Of a DNA stretch of 9,981 nt, positions 9,101 through 9,981 are shown piece after piece. The notes beneath the pieces are model-generated. The model was not told the origin of the DNA, did no database searches, and saw only the letters and a program-made list of their open reading frames with translations. Each line of letters opens with the position of its first letter. Position 1 is the stretch's first letter. This stretch comes from Clostridia bacterium (GTDB lineage: Bacteria; Bacillota_A; Clostridia; Oscillospirales; CAG-272), in assembly GCA_017500625.1 (NCBI GenBank), contig JAFVYX010000166.1:1-9981 (forward strand). The letters run 5' to 3'. The translations under genes and the position numbers were made by a program.

Positions 9101-9884
9101 CGCCGCCTGCGGCGCGCAGTACGCGGCGCTCACCGTGACGGGCGATGCCGCGACCGATGCCGCCCTCCGCGTCTTTGCCGCCACCGTTGATCTTGACGTC
9201 TCGCGCCTTGCAAAGCTCTCGGCCAACAAGGCCCTTGCCGAGAAGGTGCTGGCCCTGGCCGACACGGCGTACGCCACGAACGGTGACGTGGTCAACTACC
9301 GTCTCGATCAGGAGGTTCTCGACTTCTGGGAGGTCAATGAGTCGAAGGGCGTTTCGGTCCGTGTGGACAATGCCTATTCCGATAAGCAGGCGGGCGTCCG
9401 TGCCGAGTATGCGATCGGCGTGGACCTCATCAAGACGATGATCGATAAGTACGGCGTGGACGGTGCGATCACCTTCGGTACCAAGATCATGATGAACGGT
9501 AACGAGGCGGCGATCCTCAGCTTCACCGCCACAAAGGACAATGCCGCCGAAAACGGCCTTGCGATCGTGGGCACCAACACCGTCGTCAAGACGGGCGCCG
9601 TGACCGCGGCCAACACCAAGGTGGTGGGCGGCCAACTGACCTACACCTACACGGTCAACTATACCGACGCTCAGCTGACCCAGGTGAATCTGCTTGACCT
9701 TGAGTACAGCTTTGTGCGCTTTGTCGAGATCCACGGCGAGGAGTTCGTGATCGACCACGGCAACAAGGAATTCGGTGACCGCGTATCGCTCCGCGAGGCC
9801 TACTCGCACTTTGCGGGGGATTACGCCACCGACTCGGTCGTGACCAAGGTCATGGAGGCCCTGGCCGCGAACCCCAAGCAGTAA
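3027..9884 (+). CDS. Giant secreted protein with four LamG/concanavalin-like modules
   Basis: The 2285-residue product begins with a signal peptide and then alternates four LamG-like modules (residues ~43-488, 614-1020, 1149-1434, 1636-1990) with Ala/Glu-rich helical spacers, ending in a separate beta-rich domain (~2108-2285). Each module opens with a variant of Y-[ND]-x-L-Y-V-x-D-G-(5)-DFF and closes with Y-A-[IL]-R-x-Y-(7)-E-(3)-N-(3)-D, the LamG signature of a last strand and following helix. LamG folds bind glycans or proteins, so an exported adhesin or carbohydrate-binding role is inferred. No catalytic domain was recognised, and there is no LPXTG signal, SLH repeat, dockerin or C-terminal membrane segment. 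It is acidic and has very few cysteines. ATG 3027 has AAGGAG eight bases upstream. It stands alone between its own promoter and terminator. The specific family is not recognised. Confidence 0.88.
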   Translation: MKKRILSMLLLVAMVVTALPLMALTVLATGTPAEEPTFTENDYNGLYVQDGLFFAADFFKTKGGALSDYIWTEKVGSPSLSATNGTVADGKLSIAAGVLTVKPGGTMKATDYDLTAEYAMEVRSFASTSLSDNMLKIRGASLRSGKFTNPNESTGLPFSFSFSQVRSHQSGDYATWQFINQAYEGNFASFTRHLLASQSALNVNFLKGADTMSVVFALSGQVALTKAEMEAIKADPNATPALAIYTRGNEIPAKHVVNDTPTYWNQEHVVGYRVYRKTDNSNNHEWLSETFQHYFAGVGSAVKQSTIMALTMDDLYYVDNNTLTEEEKGDRYAIYSTQAAAEAAKAEAPKNNATESYTYKVTGADAAWQIVETTRLFATGAKTEKTLETVYESEAAATEAMAALPADSGDATKTYTYSTDKFYLVSQDTTPYGIAPNQVNTAWTDTIGTGNAFTGDVYAIRYYDRALSEAEILQNRVADLAKYFGLNIAAYRLLNEESKAAVAEDMATYQLTSAPEAVAAAFAEAVAEAAAAQYEVVVDVDLTAVMLKYGLDPYLAIVMPRDVAVNTTAFLAELVKSETFDESLGATVGAAFEKALELDAAAYAALSEADEGVYDALYVKDGLHTSFDFFKLNEYWNSDVTLPVAPALTEAYDEVSERLTMKYNVVMFREGDETKNYFYTLKKGIVTVTAGENGPVATVTATPTAFGDVWVHSSSTTGYAVFATEAEAEAALEALEAYVAEDPTARAVLLPETSTHPYGNFSGSQPVDYGVYYHPALNSTYNNAVNASADGYKVQVNNALAKFRTFGSATLTATLPAVSGICSHDHDGSIQRVATTLGDGYLQMDFFSGQSYLSVNNLPAGKTLTAEYVMTGGENNVGSDHGQFYTFSDFALIKQAGTVGVNSITFGGSTSYGNLSKLAFSFNMPASPQTAMTFTTTVDRSKVAATAAAVNVSLYVDGEQKLKPTATWDSSAQTHITFFGYGTSAESRIYAIRYYEGTLSTEQMARNHMADVLKFFRLNVPYLNLKDTAVMESLAIAVKDISLSDSTRAEAQAAILSLIGEAAATYYAKYKTALGTDFDVFKAYHLDPKAYVTMSAGNMIQTRTLLKTLAAQGTFDPALGKTASKAYEALLLADAAGYATVGGESTDFYDELYVQDGYVFGIDFFTLNRPEVWGDAAPTVPFKDVDLSGVTIAEGYDEKTTTGDNNAGLKSAIDKFKENHNAFVDQFITEKDLSTLNFAHYMASSTSYSGAKAVYTPSTGSILFHKNAAGTNGIQPYYFSNAAVVSDNVSFQLVMAPNEGLDSAFFFFYNNRPSLAADADGNYKITGLTHGFTKKEHTSYASIPNTSDAQMLTFTLENVKTDKTNVTYTVRLWDQLLSKTTGSCGNPDNNTYLGWGSSAAMNLYALRVYNAELDATEIARNHFADVAKYFRLNLAGMDTENAEQMADLYEAVADVSLTSSTRGEAQLAVMTVLAEDAKAALSAPYADLKATHADKAEFIDLAAKYLVPVETLENVLTSGRAMDAIYAAVTDAALFGTGDVVAAHAFFREQFDLAYDYYSYKSFEPDNDAWDQYLRTLASKGLAIEAMMALPRAERLAIAEAAPATQEDLNAAVDTAMAKYVAYAKEKAEKYEADDYNALYVRDGLFFAADFFRSNEHWSNTVVSVNANGSMLSYAWKYDDGKTGGSKSSLTTTSATTIRDGKLVLDGQKLAITPGGTMKATDYDVSSERVMEYKGAADARSLELRNFFFNISSTSQQSYSEETGLTLKFANLSYNSAKTWGSWGTSRSWQSFYAAVKDFGNTTNPTDFVIAPGVQNLSIVFAFDGMIALSEAERDAKIGNVEAPAIAIYSTVGEDLIVEVPDGEIYAKEELLDKWRVIRWKTNGGAENSTATVLGIYDTEDAAKEAMATFQSTQADAKDYTYKVNQHYRMEDDTTPYGVPAEFIRASGWTDPIYGTGDVYAIRYYVRAITKAETLQNHFADLAKFYRLDIGNYLAMTADEKTALHEAMQTVLIGDGREDVVEAYYAACGAQYAALTVTGDAATDAALRVFAATVDLDVSRLAKLSANKALAEKVLALADTAYATNGDVVNYRLDQEVLDFWEVNESKGVSVRVDNAYSDKQAGVRAEYAIGVDLIKTMIDKYGVDGAITFGTKIMMNGNEAAILSFTATKDNAAENGLAIVGTNTVVKTGAVTAANTKVVGGQLTYTYTVNYTDAQLTQVNLLDLEYSFVRFVEIHGEEFVIDHGNKEFGDRVSLREAYSHFAGDYATDSVVTKVMEALAANPKQ
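3153..4490 (+). repeat. LamG-like module 1 (residues ~43-488)
   Basis: Opens with YNGLYVQDGLFFAADFF and ends with YAIRYYDRALSEAEILQN. It is the longest of the four modules because it holds two copies of a helix/strand insert (around 332-361 and 390-425). Internal strands such as MSVVFALSGQVAL and PALAIYTRGNE fit a beta-sandwich. It is most similar to module 4: both contain KPGG/TPGG followed by TMKATDYD, and both have TTPYG just before the closing strands. Confidence 0.7.
4491..4865 (+). repeat. Helical spacer 1 (residues ~489-613)
   Basis: Rich in Ala, Glu, Val and Lys with heptad-like spacing (for example AAAFAEAVAEAAAAQ). It contains GLDPYLAIVMP and TFDESLGATVGAAFEKAL, which correspond to HLDPKAYVTMS and TFDPALGKTASKAYEALL in spacer 2. 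It is therefore part of the repeating unit rather than a random linker. Confidence 0.6.
4866..6086 (+). repeat. LamG-like module 2 (residues ~614-1020)
   Basis: Opens with YDALYVKDGLHTSFDFF and ends with YAIRYYEGTLSTEQMARN. The stretch VNVSLYVDGEQKLKP, then FFGYGTSAESRIYAIRYY, is the clearest LamG-like segment in the protein. It carries one copy of the insert (YAVFATEAEAEAALEALEAY from residue 719). Cys822 lies in GICSHDHDG, a cluster of possible metal ligands not seen in the other modules. Confidence 0.72.
6087..6470 (+). repeat. Helical spacer 2 (residues ~1021-1148)
   Basis: Mostly helical. SLSDSTRAEAQ (1042-1052) matches SLTSSTRGEAQ (1456-1466) in spacer 3, and TFDPALG matches TFDESLG in spacer 1, linking all three spacers as homologues. 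Confidence 0.6.
6471..7328 (+). repeat. LamG-like module 3 (residues ~1149-1434)
   Basis: Opens with YDELYVQDGYVFGIDFF and ends with YALRVYNAELDATEIARN. At about 286 residues it is the shortest module and the only one without the helix/strand insert, so it probably shows the minimal LamG core of this protein. FTLENVKTDKTNVTYTVRLW and YLGWGSSAAMNLYALRVY are the sheet-forming parts. Confidence 0.7.
7329..7931 (+). repeat. Helical spacer 3, extended (residues ~1435-1635)
   Basis: Starts like spacer 2 (SLTSSTRGEAQ) but is about 70 residues longer than the others. The extra part is aromatic- and charge-rich (FDLAYDYYSYKSFEPDNDAW) and ends in a Lys/Glu/Ala helix (KYVAYAKEKAEKYE) that could form a coiled coil leading into module 4. 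Confidence 0.55.
7932..8996 (+). repeat. LamG-like module 4 (residues ~1636-1990)
   Basis: Opens with YNALYVRDGLFFAADFF and ends with YAIRYYVRAITKAETLQN. It pairs with module 1 in its opening motif, the PGGTMKATDYD strand, the SIVFAFDGMIALSEAE segment (SVVFALSGQVALTKAE in module 1) and the DTTPYG turn. It has one insert copy (IYDTEDAAKEAM to YTYKV, ~1896-1924). A 27-base identical stretch is shared with module 1 at DNA level. Confidence 0.72.
8997..9347 (+). repeat. Helical spacer 4 (residues ~1991-2107)
   Basis: Helix-rich spacer between module 4 and the C-terminal domain. TADEKTALHEAMQTV and the following EAYYAACGAQYAAL match the general pattern of the other spacers, but the sequence is more diverged and no fifth LamG opening motif follows. 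Confidence 0.45.
9348..9881 (+). other. C-terminal beta-rich domain of the giant protein (residues ~2108-2285)
   Basis: Starts at GVSVRVDNAY and runs to the stop. It holds strands AGVRAEYAIG, ITFGTKIMMN, LTYTYTVNYT and LDLEYSFVRFVEI, then RVSLREAYSHFA. The layout (G-x-S-[VI]-R near the start, a GT-K/L-I strand in the middle, an R-F-x-E-I strand and an R-[VS]-S-L helix near the end) resembles, from memory, C-terminal domains of other large secreted proteins of gut Bacillota; this is a judgement by eye. It is distinct from the LamG modules and could mediate attachment or folding at the cell surface. No sorting signal follows. Confidence 0.5.
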
Positions 9885-9904
9885 GCGACACCAAAAAAAC
9901 CAAG

Positions 9905-9938
9905 AAAAAACCGCGCCTCGGCGCGGTTTTTTCTTTTT
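9905..9938 (+). terminator. Intrinsic terminator of the giant gene (bidirectional)
   Basis: AAAAAACCGCGC (9905-9916), tetraloop CTCG, then GCGCGGTTTTTT (9921-9932) form a perfect 12-base stem ending in T6, with further T residues after it. It begins 20 bases past the TAA. The A6 on the left side makes it equally good on the other strand, so it may also serve a convergent gene to the right. Confidence 0.92.
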
Positions 9939-9945
9939 CTGCGCG

Positions 9946-9981
9946 CCCTCTCCGTCGGCTACGCCGCCACCTCTCCCAAAG
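9946..9981. repeat. Left part of a probable dispersed palindromic intergenic repeat (cut by window end)
   Basis: CCCTCTCCGTCGGCTACGCC begins the segment and CTCTCCCAAAG closes the visible part. It contains the small hairpin CGGC-TAC-GCCG (9956-9966). Its right part CCTCTCCCAAAG has the look of the half-arm of a GGGAGAGG palindrome that would continue past the edge. Elements of this CCCTCTC...CTCCCAAAGG form are, from memory, scattered between genes in Faecalibacterium-like clostridia. The identification is tentative because the element is truncated. Confidence 0.45.

Noticed and set aside
6864..9809. 981-residue open frame antisense to the giant gene
   Set aside because: It mirrors the sense codon bias (GCC, GAC, CTT), is rich in His/Gly/Val/Arg without domain motifs, and has no ribosome binding site or promoter. 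Similar antisense frames at 4506-5669, 5772-6686 and 2961-3938 were dropped for the same reason.
1..9981. CRISPR array, tRNA, rRNA, insertion sequence or phage genes
   Set aside because: No regularly spaced short direct repeats, cloverleaf-like sequences, transposase motifs or phage proteins were seen on either strand.

Overview
The window looks like a chromosomal stretch from a GC-rich, Gram-positive gut-type clostridium (Bacillota, probably Oscillospirales or a relative). This placement is inferred from AGGAG-type ribosome binding sites, sigma-A promoters of TTGACA/TATAAT type, strong GC-stem/T-tail terminators, and a very large secreted LamG-type protein of a kind common in such genomes. 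No taxonomic marker gene is present.

Layout, left to right. (1) Bases 1-89 hold the last 28 codons of a plus-strand gene whose product ends in a Lys/Asn/Gln-rich tail, followed by two hairpins, the second a clear intrinsic terminator. (2) Bases 219-938 (minus) encode TrmO, the tRNA t6A37 N6-methyltransferase. (3) Bases 939-1085 are a compact divergent control region with a promoter facing each way. (4) Bases 1086-2825 (plus) encode a cytoplasmic family GH2 glycoside hydrolase with both catalytic glutamates visible, closed by a strong terminator. (5) Bases 2893-3026 are a sharply AT-rich island with a near-consensus extended -10 promoter and a short AT-rich leader. (6) Bases 3027-9884 (plus) encode one 2285-residue secreted protein, the dominant feature. 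It has a signal peptide, four LamG/concanavalin-like modules each followed by an alpha-helical, Ala/Glu-rich spacer, and a different beta-rich C-terminal domain. It ends at a near-perfect terminator. (7) The last ~40 bases look like the cut-off arm of a dispersed palindromic repeat.

The genes do not form an operon: each has its own promoter and terminator. TrmO is a housekeeping tRNA-modification enzyme, and the GH2 enzyme would process short oligosaccharides inside the cell. The giant protein is exported and most likely binds glycans or surfaces, but it has no visible catalytic domain and no recognised cell-wall anchor. Its internal organisation is the part most worth following up: a repeated LamG-plus-spacer unit, a small helix/strand motif inserted into three of the four LamG modules, and an unusually close match between the first and last modules.
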